Below are positions 50,115 to 61,881 of a DNA stretch of 64,000 nt, one piece after another. Position numbers and translations under genes: made by a program. Every line of letters begins with the position of its first letter. Position 1 is the stretch's first letter. Source of the DNA: Rotaria socialis. Its lineage: Eukaryota; Rotifera; Eurotatoria; Philodinida; Philodinidae. The stretch covers positions 186,001 to 250,000 of the forward strand of contig CAJNYU010000183.1 in the NCBI GenBank assembly GCA_905331475.1, written 5' to 3'. Under the pieces are notes generated by a model that was not told the origin of the DNA, did no database searches, and saw nothing but the letters and a program-made list of their open reading frames with translations.

Positions 50115-51060
50115 ATGGTTTCAAATCCATCAATGATGGATTATTATAAGGAATTAGGTATTACTCGACATGCAATAGCAGCTGATATTCGTACAGCTTA
50201 CAAACGTTTGGCGCTTCTTTGGCATCCAGATCGTAATAAAGATAGCGATGCTGAAGAAAAATTCAAGAAAATTAAACAAGCATACGATGTATTAAGTGAT
50301 GACAATCGAAGACGAGAATACGATGAACAACGTGCGATGTCATCTCAACGAAAGCGAAATGCACGATTTGAAACAAAAAAGGCAGCGACAACAAATATGA
50401 ATTATACGGAACCAAATCAAGGTAAGAGAAAACTAATTATGAATAAAAAAAATGAATGAAAGAATTATTTATCTACTGTTTTATTTAGATTCATTTAATC
50501 TTCATACATTCGATCAATTCATGTCTACTCCTATAGATCCATTCGACATATTAAATGATATACAATTTTTTCAAGATTCCGATTTTACATCTAAAATGAC
50601 GAATTCATCAAGTTATCGTAATCTATATACTCAAATATTCAATTCAATGAATAATAATCTGGATAGTAATCGTCACATGCCTTCATCATCGCCAATCTAT
50701 CTTAATAATGATCGTTTATTTCGTCAAGCTACAAATACTCGTTCTAAACATCATTTTCATCATAAACGTCCATCAACAAAATTTCCTTCAGCTAATCCCA
50801 TTCAGGTTATACATTCAACAATGCCAAATGAATGGTTTCTCAATGAACTAATTGATTTGCATGAACATCAAAATGTTGTAAATATACAACCATCATATTC
50901 ACCATTTAATAACGATTCTTTTTTTAATGATTTAACACATTGTACAAATTGTCATAAAAAAATTTCGGTCGATCGGACTCGTTTAATTCAACATGAACAA
51001 CAATGTCGACAAAATATGAATCGTCATACAACAATGCCTTCAAAATCTGTTCGAGTTTAG
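50115..51060 (+). CDS. J-domain (Hsp40/DNAJ) protein with C-terminal Cys-His motif
   Basis: Two exons (50115-50421 and 50489-51060, joined as NQ|DSFNL) give a protein of about 290 residues. Residues 8-75 form a J domain with DYYKELGITRHAIAADIRTA, the HPD signature in LLWHPDRNKDSDAEEKF, and KIKQAYDVLSDDNRRREYDE; it should stimulate Hsp70 ATPase. A basic linker follows (SSQRKRNARFETKK). Next comes an Asn/Ser/His-rich, probably disordered middle. Near the C-terminus, CTNCHKKISVDRTRLIQHEQ then QC gives C-x2-C-x15-H-x4-C spacing, a C2HC zinc-finger-like module. The Gly/Phe region and client-binding beta domains of class A/B DNAJs are absent. An AAG acceptor lies about 14 bases before the ATG. I cannot assign an orthologue. 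Confidence 0.85.
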
Positions 51061-52541
51061 ACGACAAAGAAAATAGACATTCCATGTTATGTCAATAACT
51101 CTATGATGATATCGTTTATTGCATCTTTCAACACATCTTCTGTGATTGATGGAAGAATGCATTGATATATTTATTTTCTCAAGTAATCTTCCTGTTTGCT
51201 ATCATTTTCTTTTTGTCTTAAGTAAATATAGTATTGATACTTCGCATGTCAAAATGAATTTTCCAGTACATTTCATTATCTCCACACCTTTTGATATATA
51301 TGTATATAAATATAAAGGTGATTTTTTTAGTCTCTCTAATTATCTTCATGATTATTGAAAAGAAAAAGAATATGCACAGGAGGGTGACAAGAAGACAAAG
51401 ACTCAATTCTTATCGACAACAGAAGAAAAATGTCATTTGACAGCACTTTAAACGTCTCGTTTTTTTTTTGTCTTCGTCTTATCAGCCTTTTTCTATATGA
51501 AAAGACGGCGACATGACTCCACCCTATTTTATGTTCAAACGATTTGCTTTGTTATTGTTCTCAAATTTCATTGAATAAAATACGAAGAGGAGAAGAAGAA
51601 CACGGAAAAGAAGAAAGTCGATGATTACACCATTCGACACTGATTAACTTATGACGCAAATATAAACGAATCAAGTTCAAGCATGAATTAACACGAGACA
51701 AACACAAATAGAATGAATCTATTCAATCGCAATCAAATGACAGTTCTCCAATTGCTTTACCCACAAATTAAATTTTCTCAGATCTCTTCTTCATATTCTT
51801 TCATCAAAATAGAAAACTGACACTGTCGATTACATATTTCATCTTTACTTGGCTTAATTTTTATAAAAATATACAACATGGTTTTAATAGAATACAGAAT
51901 AAAAATAACATTTATTTCCTAGAACAGATTGTTCATTCATTGAATTTCGAGTGGTCATTTATATGTTATTATTTTTCTTTTTAAATAAACTTTTATTTCT
52001 ATTTTAATTTTAAGTACTCATACTCTTATATGTGATCATCAAAAACATCGAATAAAATTCTTATTGATTGTGTTCGCTATTGTTTAATAGGCTTTTTATT
52101 CTGCAGTCATGTAATAGAGATACCTGATAATATACTTCAAATCAATTATTATTCGAGCATAGTCAACTATCGTCCTCCTACATATGGACACACATACAAT
52201 TGTTTATTTTAGAATAGAGTAGATCAGTTAATCGATGAAATGTCTGTTATTAAGAAACGAGGGCGAATAGACTTGATTGCTTTTGTTCTCATTGGTTTAT
52301 TGTGAAAAGAAATCAGAGGAGAAAAAAATATTCTCGGAGAGAAAATTGATTGGATAAAATTCTTTTTCCTTTACTTTTCTCTCTCGTACTAAGACGAATA
52401 ATTAACTTTCTTTTCTTCGTAGCTACTACTTCCAACTGTTACATGTTACTGAGTACGGATGATAATGATGAAAAGTGATACAGCAAAAAGTAAATTGTAT
52501 GCAGATAAAATACTTTAGTTTTGTTATAAAATTTCATAGAT
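51061..52541. other. Intergenic interval; possible 5' exons of the zinc-finger gene
   Basis: About 1.5 kb, AT-rich. An acceptor TTTCATAG immediately precedes the first zinc-finger-gene ATG, so an upstream exon is likely here. I searched it for a PR/SET domain and saw no matching segment. Confidence 0.5.
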
Positions 52542-53769
52542 ATGATCCATAATAAACAGTATCCATATTGCCATATTCCTAATATGAAAAATGATGATGA
52601 TGATACAATAATTCCTCCACATGAATTTATTCATCGAATGATTAGACCACAATCAGCAAGATGGTTTGGTGAACAGAAGGTATTGAAAATGTCTTGTATT
52701 TGTTTTTTTTTTATCGTTAAATTCCTCTCATAGCAATCACATGGCCGATGGCCTCTTCGTGAATTTTCTGGGCATGGAGATCTTCGTGTAAGATTCAATA
52801 AAGAAAAGAAAAAGAAGAACATTTTTTTTGAATTTTTAAAACTTTATTTCATCCTATAACAGTTACCATTCATTTTCCCGTATGCTTTACAAGCAAACTC
52901 TTCAAATACACCATTGAAATCTAGAGATGAACGAAATTATTTAATGTCAAATTCAACTCATCGTCAAAAAACTCTCGTTCAACCAATAGGTCTTGTATTA
53001 TGTTCATATTTTGGTTTTTGGGAATGTTTTTTCTTTTGAATTTTTGATAGCTTCTGAAAAAGTTCATTCATCGACACAATCCAATTCAACTATTAATAAA
53101 TCATCACCATTAAATTTTTCTATCGAAAGAATATTAGGTAAAAATTCTTCACCAAAAGCAACAACAACAACAACGACAACAACAGTATCATCATCATCAT
53201 CTACAACGACAATAAGTACAACTGTAGTTCATGGCCGAGGTCATAAATCCTTACCATATCCATTGCGAAAAGAAAATGGAAAAATCATCTATGAATGCGT
53301 TCAATGTCATAAAACATTTAGTCAATTATCAAATCTTAAAGTACATTTAAGAACACATACCAATGAAAGACCCTTTGTATGCACACAATGTCCAAAATCA
53401 TTTACACAATTTGCACATCTTCAAAAGCATACACTTGTTCATTCAGGTATATTAAAATAACAAAGTTAATAGTTCTAAAATTATTATTTACTATATATTT
53501 TATATTCAGGTGAACGACCACATTCATGTCAATATTGTCCAAAAAGGTTTTCATCAACATCAAATTTAAAAACTCATCTTCGTTTACACACTGGAGATAA
53601 ACCATATTTATGTCCAAATAATTCATGTTCAGCACGTTTTACACAACTTGTTCATTTAAAATTACACAAAAAAACACATCTCGATGAACAAACTATATCG
53701 TCCAATTCATCATCATCATCATCATCATCTTCAACATCAAGCAATATCAATTTCAATTCAATCTTATAG
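52542..53769 (+). CDS. Blimp-1/PRDM1-like C2H2 zinc-finger transcription factor without visible PR domain
   Basis: Exons fit 52542-52679, 52734-52787, 52863-52989, 53051-53446 and 53510-53769. The start is [21 protein letters not shown] linker with [18 protein letters not shown], a Ser/Thr-rich tract coded by CAA/CAT repeats, and [20 protein letters not shown] lead into the fingers. Four fingers follow: [54 protein letters not shown], and a C-x4-C type [20 protein letters not shown]. The SLPYPL-K and finger helices QLSNLKVH / Q-AHLQKH / STSNLKTH / Q-VHLKLH match Blimp-1 fingers 1-4 in order; its fifth finger is missing. No PR/SET domain is seen. A splice acceptor just before the ATG means upstream exons may exist. 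Role by analogy: DNA-binding repressor. Confidence 0.82.
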
Positions 53770-55790
53770 AGAAACAGCATAACAGTATACATGGAATTGA
53801 TCCTATTTTTTTCTCTCTTTGTTGTGCTTACTGTTTCATGTGTAACCATACTTACTATAATAAAATTAAGAACACGAACACTTTTGAACAAGCCAGTAAA
53901 CATATCAATAACCATGCTTTTCTTAGGATTTAATGCTGCATTATCTAACTTTGAAAAATATTATATCTATATATATGTGGCAGGCGAGTTTGGAATTTAG
54001 TTGAGTTTGGAATAGCTTTTTCTTAATTTTTTTAATAGAATTTTTGTTGAGATCTGCCTTTAGAAAATTTTGTATTGATAATTATTCCTTCCATCTTTTT
54101 ACAAGGTTTTCATATAAATTTAACTCTCTGTAGATTTGTTAAACTATGGGGACATTGAATTTATCTGAGAAAAATTTTTTTTTTTATTTATACAACTTTT
54201 ATAAATCAAATATAAAAATGTACTAAACATCCTTATAATACCATATGATGATTAATTCAGAGGAGATCAATTATATTATGACTCATACCGGTAGAATTTA
54301 AACAAAACAAAAAATTTTTTTTTTTTTATTATTATACATAAAGCACAAGGTAATCATTTACCTATAATTTCTTTCATTCATTCGATTCAATTTAATAGTA
54401 AAATCTTTTTTCCATTTAAATATATTTTATTTTATGAAACACGAGCAGGAAGAAAAAAAAAAGAAATTCAAATAATTTTATTTCGCGCATTCCAATCTCA
54501 ACTGAAATTCTCATGTCAACTGTGACATATATATTGTTATTCAAATAGATTATCTTCCCTTTGCTTATAACTCCAAAGAGTATTGAAAGCATGCAAATTT
54601 GTCTACAATTAGTGTGCAAATAATAGAGATCTATGGGATTATTATCATCTATAATGCTCAAAATAGAAAAGATTAACCATGAGTGGGATCTATAAATATT
54701 GTGAATATCCTAACTTCGAAACACATTGATCTTGTGATGTAGTCAACTTCTTAGTATTTAACTCTATCATGGATTTTTATTTTCTATAGATTCTATATCA
54801 TAAATAGTTGAATACAATGGTAAAAAAATGAGAGATTAACCGAATGAACATAAATTTTTTCTCGAGTTACAATATACTATCTACGTAGAGATCATGGACG
54901 TCGCGAGTGTTTTTTATTCTTTATCGACTAGTAACTGATAAGTTATCAAACATTTAGGTCTGATCCGAACAAAAAGAATATCTTTTGTTCTTCGGGTACA
55001 CATGTTTAACTGATGTTCGATATTTTTCTTTACTTTATTTTCGAAACAACAACAACAACAACGACATACTTATATGAGTCGTAAGAAAATTTATTTGAAA
55101 CATTCTGAGAATTAGAGTGTCAACAAATAGCTACAGTCAATGAGAAAAAGACCTGTAAACTTAACGTCGGATCGCATTGATACGCATCGTTATGTGTCAG
55201 TTGATGTCTAAATCCGAACTTGAAGCTTTTCAATACGACATGTTCAAAGTACTTGATTTGTCGTTGATGTGTTTCGTTGGTACCGAATGAGTAGTAGTGA
55301 ATGAAGTTTCTTCCAAAAGTATCTATCGTTTCAGAATATTAGTATATTTTATTAAAGACGATCGTGGCTCGAATGAGGGATAGGAAGCATGTTAGTTATA
55401 TAGGACTCATAAATTTTGCAGAAATCTAGACTGCCATAGGTTAACGTTTTGCTGTCGATTCATTGAGTTATAAAGCGTTTCTAATTATTATCTCTCAATG
55501 ACTTATTAGATTTACTCAATTATACATCATGCTAAATATATTTATCTGTTGAAAGAGTGAAACTTATTGAGATATTTAACAACATTTTGACTGGTTCTGA
55601 TTCGAAGTACACTATTCATTTTTTATGAAGAAGACTAAATTTATGTAAAATGATAATAATAATTATATACGTATAGCAGACAGGTAAGATAACAAAGATA
55701 AAAGCTACTTTTACCTTCTTTTTTTTTTAAATCTTTTTTTGATGTTGAAAAAGAAAGAATCCTAAACATATCTTTTGAAAAAGAAGAAAA
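53770..55790. other. Gene-free interval
   Basis: About 2 kb following the zinc-finger stop. A hydrophobic 69-codon plus-strand frame at 53791-54000 most likely lies in the 3' UTR. Several long A and T runs occur. No repeat with defined ends is seen. Confidence 0.5.
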
Positions 55791-56819
55791 ATGAAGATAT
55801 TAATATTAGTTTTACTTTGGCTTACTATTTCAATTAATCGAATTCATAGCAAACCAATCCTAACTATCTTAGATACTGATATTGGTTCGGATTACGATGA
55901 TCAATTGGCATTAACATATATTTTAGCAAATCCATCTATATTTGACTTGAAACTTGTTGTCTGTTCAACATATAATACTACGGCACGTGCTCAAATTGTT
56001 GCAAAAACTTTAGCAATATTTGATCGTTTCGATGTACCAATAGCGATAGGTCAAAATACGGGCACAACAAATATTTTTGAATATGAATGGGCACAAAATT
56101 ACACTCTAGATCAGTTCCAACAGGATGGAGGAATAGTATATAAAAATGGAGAAGAAGCTTTATTAGAGGAAATGCAAAAAGCTAATCCGAATAATATTTA
56201 CAATCTCATTGAAATTTCACCAACTACATCATTGGGACACGTTTTGCAACATTTACAACCGGAAACATTAAATTATATTCGTCTATTTGCCATGGCAGGA
56301 TCCATCTATCGTGGTTATGACAATTCAAGTCAACCATCAAAAGAATATAATGTTGCTGTTGATATTCCGGCAGCTCAAATCGTGTTTAATGCGTCATGGG
56401 CTTATTTCGGTTTAGCTCCACTTGATTCTACAAATTTTATGCAATTTTATGGTTCTGAATGGCAAACATTTCTTACATTTCTTAATCAAAATAAACATGT
56501 GCAATTAGTTATTAATTCGTATACAGTTTGGTATAATAATGGCGGAAAGCATAATGATGCCATGAAACCTTTTAGTCCTGAAAATGGTACAAGTACCATG
56601 TACGATGTTTTAGCTGCATTTCTAGCTGCGTCTTATCCACGAGCTTTCACTATGGTCGTTCAGCAACTCCCATTGATTGTTACTCAAGATGGTTTTACAA
56701 GAGTGGATTCAATTTTAGGCAAACAAGTTAATGCATCTGTGGCTTTTATAACACAAGATCCATATACATCGACAGAACTCATTGGTATCACTGTATTAGA
56801 TTCGATTATTAACAGTTGA
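55791..56819 (+). CDS. Secreted nucleoside hydrolase (IUNH family), intronless
   Basis: A 342-residue single-exon protein of the inosine-uridine-preferring nucleoside hydrolase fold, which splits ribonucleosides into base and ribose using Ca2+. It begins MKILILVLLWLTISINRIHS, a clear signal peptide. The Ca-binding signature follows: ILDTDIGSDYDDQLALTYIL, the family D-T-D-x-G-x-D-x-D-D form. Central motifs include LIEISPTTSLGHVLQ and LFAMAGSIYRGYDN, then EYNVAVDIPAAQIVF with the conserved Asn-x-x-x-D. The late motif, usually HD-x-x-A, reads TMYDVLAAFLA, so the His is Tyr. Several N-x-S/T sites fit a secreted product. No introns, unlike most neighbours. A role in salvaging external nucleosides is likely; transfer from microbes is possible but not shown here. 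Confidence 0.88.
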   Translation: MKILILVLLWLTISINRIHSKPILTILDTDIGSDYDDQLALTYILANPSIFDLKLVVCSTYNTTARAQIVAKTLAIFDRFDVPIAIGQNTGTTNIFEYEWAQNYTLDQFQQDGGIVYKNGEEALLEEMQKANPNNIYNLIEISPTTSLGHVLQHLQPETLNYIRLFAMAGSIYRGYDNSSQPSKEYNVAVDIPAAQIVFNASWAYFGLAPLDSTNFMQFYGSEWQTFLTFLNQNKHVQLVINSYTVWYNNGGKHNDAMKPFSPENGTSTMYDVLAAFLAASYPRAFTMVVQQLPLIVTQDGFTRVDSILGKQVNASVAFITQDPYTSTELIGITVLDSIINS

Positions 56820-57438
56820 TTATTCGACTATTAATTAGTTTCAATACTGACTGTTATATTATTATTTTTCATAGGAAGTAACTTAATGTTAAGACATTAG
56901 GATTATTTTAAACTATAATATATATTTATATGTATGTGTTATCAATGATCAAACTTTGAGGTGTTCATACTTAAAACAATCTCGAAAAATAGAGCAAATA
57001 GTTTTCATATTATGAACTTTTGAATTGAACGTGTTGTAGATTCAGTCAAACAAATAGCAAGTAAATAAAAATTGATCTAAATAAAATTTTATTACGTTCG
57101 AGTCGGCTTTTTATCAGACACCATATTTCATGTAGCCTATCTTTCGCATTCTAGGGCATATTCTGTACGTAAGGAGTCAAAATGATGGAGATGACGCTAA
57201 ATCTTATATGAAATATAGTGACGATTTTCAGCTGAAAAACTTTTTCCATGTAAAACGATATCTTTTTCTAGAAAGAAAAATTTGGAAGAATTATAACTAG
57301 AGAAATCCTTTAGTTCAATCTGCTTGATATTTATTTATTTTTCTTACGACTTTATAGACGTATCTATTGCAAATGTTAAACAGCGCAGATTCTATGACTG
57401 CTTATAATGAGACACATTGAATTCAGTGTATTCTTATT
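56820..57438. other. Gene-free interval
   Basis: About 620 AT-rich bases between the nucleoside hydrolase stop and the GPCR relic. Nothing recognisable. Confidence 0.55.
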
Positions 57439-58710
57439 GTGAATGAAAATATCACAATATATGTTATGAGTTTAACTTGGCTCGTCGGAAATTTTGGATC
57501 CATTATGAATTTCTGTATCTTTTGTCAATCAACTCTTCGCAAGAATCCATGCATTATGCATTTTTTTAGCAAGGAGGGAAAAGGCGGATTTTGGATTTTC
57601 AAAATCCAAAATGTGAATGATGAAGTTTCCATCTGAATCTTTTTCCAAATGTAAGTCTCATGATCCTTAGAGTAGTCTAAAATTTTCAGCGCAAACGGAC
57701 GTTTTTTTCTCAAGATAATGAATGCGCAAGAAATGCTCATTTCACGGCATGGTCAGAAAATACAGTTTTTTTTTGAAAATTCAATATTTTATGAAGGAAA
57801 CACTTGTTCGAGCTGAAACTATTAGAATCTTCTATGGACAATGAAACCTTTATATGGGAAGAATTTTAGGTCGAAACTACGTCATTCAAAAGGGTGAGGG
57901 GATGCTTTTCAATTGTGGGATTTGTGGGATTTTGAAAATCCCACAAATCCGTCTTTTCCCCCTTGCTTTTTGGTGTCTACTGTTTGTTAGTTCATAACTT
58001 TCAATTCTGCTCTTCTCACACGAATTCTGTATTTTGATTTCAATGTTCAAGCAGTCAAAACTTTACTTTGGTATTGCAAGATACGTTATTATTTTTTCTA
58101 TATATTTGTTGCCACTTCATGTTATTAGATTATGTTTGCATGAATGAATCGTTATTTCGCTAGTTCTTCTGATCAAGTTCTCATCTTTTATGAAATTCAC
58201 ACGGATGATTGTTCATTTCGAAATGGTGCTTATGGTATTTTCTGCAATATTTATCTCTCGATTGAAAGTGACTTATGTTCACCGTTGGTCACGCTTACAT
58301 TTGGATTCCTTGCACTCAATAATATTCGGCAAAGCAAACGAAAAATAAGACCATTAGCAATAACTAGTACAACATGGCCTTCACCACTTAGTAGAATATC
58401 GAAAAGAGATGCACAAATCTCTAAAATGTTATTCAATCAAATATGTCTTTGGATTCTTTTGAATATTCTCAATCCTTGTTATCTATTTTATTGAACAATA
58501 ACAATCAATTATACAAAATCATCTCTTCATCTGACAATAGAATTATTTATTAGCAATATGAGCTATTTTTTTATTTAGCTTGAATTTCCTTTAACATTTT
58601 TTGTGTGTACTTTATCGTCACTCTTATTCAGGCGTGAACTGAATCAATTTATCCGAAGGAAACTGTTGCGTGATTTTGCACCAAATCAAACTGGTATAAA
58701 TAATACATAA
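57439..58710 (+). pseudogene. Rhodopsin-class GPCR pseudogene split by an inverted-repeat element
   Basis: Pieces of a seven-helix receptor lie in order. TM1 is NITIYVMSLTWLVGNFGSIM followed by STLRKNPCIMHFF (57442-57567). After the inserted element, TM2/TM3 remain as ITFNSALLTRILYFDFNVQA and LLWYCKIRYYFFYIFVATS (57994-58130), with a DRY-like MNRYFASSSDQ. TM4 is missing: SSSDQ joins directly to VLIFYEIHTDDCSFRNGAYG. TM5 follows (LCSPLVTLTFGFLALNNIRQ), then a basic loop 3 and TM6 with RISKRDAQISKMLFNQICLW. TM7 (NMSYFF, TFFVCTLSSLLFRRELNQFI) runs in the same frame to a TAA at 58708-58710. In-frame stops occur in TM2, TM3, after TM6 and in TM7. The sequence resembles the peptide-receptor-like GPCRs that are numerous in rotifers (recalled, not checked). 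Confidence 0.85.
57570..57965. mobile_element. 396-base non-autonomous inverted-repeat element (MITE), hAT-like
   Basis: The left end reads CAAGGAGGGAAAAGGCGGAT. The right end on the minus strand reads CAAGGGGGAAAAGACGGATT. The inverted repeats continue about 40 bases and include a near-palindrome on each side (GGATTTTCAAAATCC and its mate). The flanks TTTTTTAG (57562-57569) and CTTTTTGG (57966-57973) agree at 6 of 8 positions, the two differences being transitions, as expected of an aged 8-base duplication. The interior has no open frame of note. It interrupts the GPCR relic between TM1 and TM2. Confidence 0.8.
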
Positions 58711-61700
58711 TTCGAACATTACTCTTAATTCATATAATGACTTTAAACAGGCATAATTAACCTAGATGTAAAACATCGTTAAACATATTATCATTTTATT
58801 TTTGTATAGCTATCATCATTTCTTTTTTCATTGGTTTATGTATTTATGATTGTGTTTGTTAATACGTATGTGAAAATAAAAAGTAATTCAATGAAACCAA
58901 CTTCCAATTATTTATATTTATGAAAAAAAAATGAGAATGAATGAGCACTATATTTCTCAGCTCATTTCAGAATTGAAAATCTAATAGTTATTCAATATTG
59001 AGTTAAGCTTGCATTCTGCAATTTAGGATGCAAATATTCTGACTGTTTGAAAAATAAAACTATTTTTTATCGTCTGTTCAACCGTATGACATTGTGTACT
59101 GATTTGAAACTTGATATTAAAGTTTCTATAAATATATGTGTGTATTTTGTCATTGAAGACCAGTTCATTTTGTGTGCGTGATATTAATTTGAAAACGAGT
59201 GCAGCTTTCTCTTGATAGTACTCATGAGAAAAGAAACTTTCGAATTAGAGATTTCAAATGCTACTTTTTGATACTTAAATTGAAGAAGCATTCCATCATC
59301 ATATTGATAATGTCTAGAGTTATATCCATATTTCAAAAAAAAGTTGCAACTTCTGCTTTTACAGATGAAAACTAATATATTTTTGAATTTTATGATTCAA
59401 CTTTTCAGTCTACATTTGATCAGCAATATTATCAAACCGTAACATTAACAAATGAATGTCAATCCTTCCTCTTGTATTCTATCGAACTGATCGAATTGAA
59501 TCTCTGTTTAGACGAAAAAGAAAATTCGACTGATGAGTTCAGGATAATCAATCATAGTTGAGATATAAACCGAGAAAATTTTGCAACCTGATCTGATACT
59601 TGATCCAAATCGATCAATCTGTTTTATTTTGGTAGTATTTTGAAAAAGAAAATCATTTTGACTTCAGTAATTTAAATAAACTTTAAACTTGATGATCATA
59701 GTAATCTATCACAAGTTTTGTAATGTATTTAGTTTGAAAGAAAGTTATATCTTTACAATAGAGATATCAGCAGCTGTAGAAATTAGCTCAATTAAAAAGT
59801 CTAACTTCTCTCGAACTAAAATATGACATAAATTATCTTAAAATAATTCCTATTAAAATGCTCAGTTTATAAAGACTATTTGATTTATGCATCCATCACT
59901 TCAAAGTAAAAGATCAAAAGGACACTTTGTGAAACCATTAATAAAAAATAACTATTTCGTATGAAGTAATTTATATTCAAGTTATTTAATTGTTGAAATC
60001 TATTATTTTCTTGAGAGAAAATCGACAAAATATCTAACGCTAGATTTAGTTTGGATGAAACGTCATGTATATACATATATTTATTACTGATCGATCGTGT
60101 TAAGTAAGAAAAACTATTGTACGAAACGGATATACGTATGTATATCTGTTTTTACTGACGTAGAAACCATATGTATGATTGATATAATTGTCTTATTTTT
60201 CATTACCGTAAAAGATCATTATCTCATTTATATCAGTCGGGTATTGGTGTATTCTATGAATTTTTTCATTCATAAGTAATTATTGCAAAGTATTCATGAG
60301 TATCCACACATGATTAATAATTTAATCCTGTTGTTGACTACTCTGATGAGCTAAACTCATTTGAAACAATTATTTACTTGTAAAGAATGAATTTAACTTT
60401 TGTTGTTTTTCAGATATAACATTTATTTTATTAATTATCTGTAAAACGTGATTATCTCTTTAAGAAAATGCACACGATTTATGCATCATTTTGTCTAGCA
60501 ACATCTACGTCGAACAGTGAAACTTCATTGTTCTCGTTATTAGCAATGAACATCTATAGGTGAAAAGAGCAAGCCTCAAACTTGATGGTCGTCTGAAAAC
60601 GAGAATCACAAGTGATAATTGTGTGTAGTTAGACTCTATTTCTAATTAAAAGAGAAATACTGTTCAGTTATTTGATAATTAAATTGTGATGATTTTTTAA
60701 TTCGCTACTGCAATTATCGGACAATCAAAAATAAATTGGATTAAATTATGAAAATGTTCAAGATTTGACAAGTCAAAAGGCCTAGAAATCCACAAATTAT
60801 AAGTTCAATGAAATGCAAGTCCCATTCTTGACTTTGACTGAATTAGACTGAAGTGAACTAGATTTAATCGTGAAAAATAAATATCGAATTGTTAATTCAT
60901 TAAAATATGTTTTCTGTCAGTTATTCTACGCGCATCCAGCGTATTGTAGAATTTGATTTGATGCATTCTCAATGAGCACTTTCAGTTTGCACGATTTACC
61001 AAGTATGTTTCTTTATTTCATAAATAGTTCAGCTAGCAGTTCTTAATTCTCAAGCCTTTTCTAAAGTTATATTTCTCACAAGATTTTTTGAAGGACATGA
61101 CATTTTGAATGCATAAAGATATTTGTTAATTTGACTTAAAAAAAGTCTCGAGGATCGTCTGGTTGGCTTTGGTAGCTGTGTGTAAAAATGATAATAGGCG
61201 ACTTTTTGAAAATCATTTGCTTTACCGGAATATTTTTCATCCTATCCATAAATAAACAACTTTAATGTTCAAGCAAATCGATGCTTATTAATTAAGCTAA
61301 AGTGTATGCACATGTGAAACTCTTGCAAGTTTAATAATCTATGAAAATCTACTAATGTGCAGAATTATTTGATTAATTTCTGACCATTCTCGAATGATAT
61401 AAACGAGCTACGCATAATCCGTAAACGCTTTGCTGTTTATTTATCAAATTCGCATATATGTTGTTGTTGTTGTTGTTATTATCAAATTGCTAAATGTACA
61501 TTTATCTAATGATGTAAAATGACTCCGTCATTCGATTGAATCATAGATAAACAAATTGACTCTTCGAAGATTTACTTTAGAAGACTAAACAATTTCTTTA
61601 TTTTAATAAAGTCAATATTGCGTATAATCTTAAATTTGTTTTTACACAAACGAAAAAACGAAAAAGATTGAAATCAGTGTACTCGCGAAAGTTAAATAGA

Positions 61701-61881
61701 TACAGAAAAAAAGATCAACGTTACAATAAGAGGACATAGACATGGCATTTGTTTTTCTTTGAAAACAGATTAGGAGAAATATGGAAATAGCTTGAATGTT
61801 TAATTTTTTTGCTTATATACAAAAAAAGAAAGAAAGAACGAAAAAAAAAGAATAGAATACTATACTTACTAGTTTATTATA
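58711..61881. other. Long gene-free interval
   Basis: About 3.2 kb of AT-rich sequence with a TTG/GTT triplet run at about 61456-61478. No coding exon, RNA gene or element ends could be supported. Confidence 0.55.

Noticed and set aside
53791..54000. Hydrophobic 69-codon frame after the zinc-finger gene
   Set aside because: It lies 22 bases past the stop, most likely in the 3' UTR, and shows no conserved pattern; a downstream membrane peptide cannot be excluded but is unsupported.
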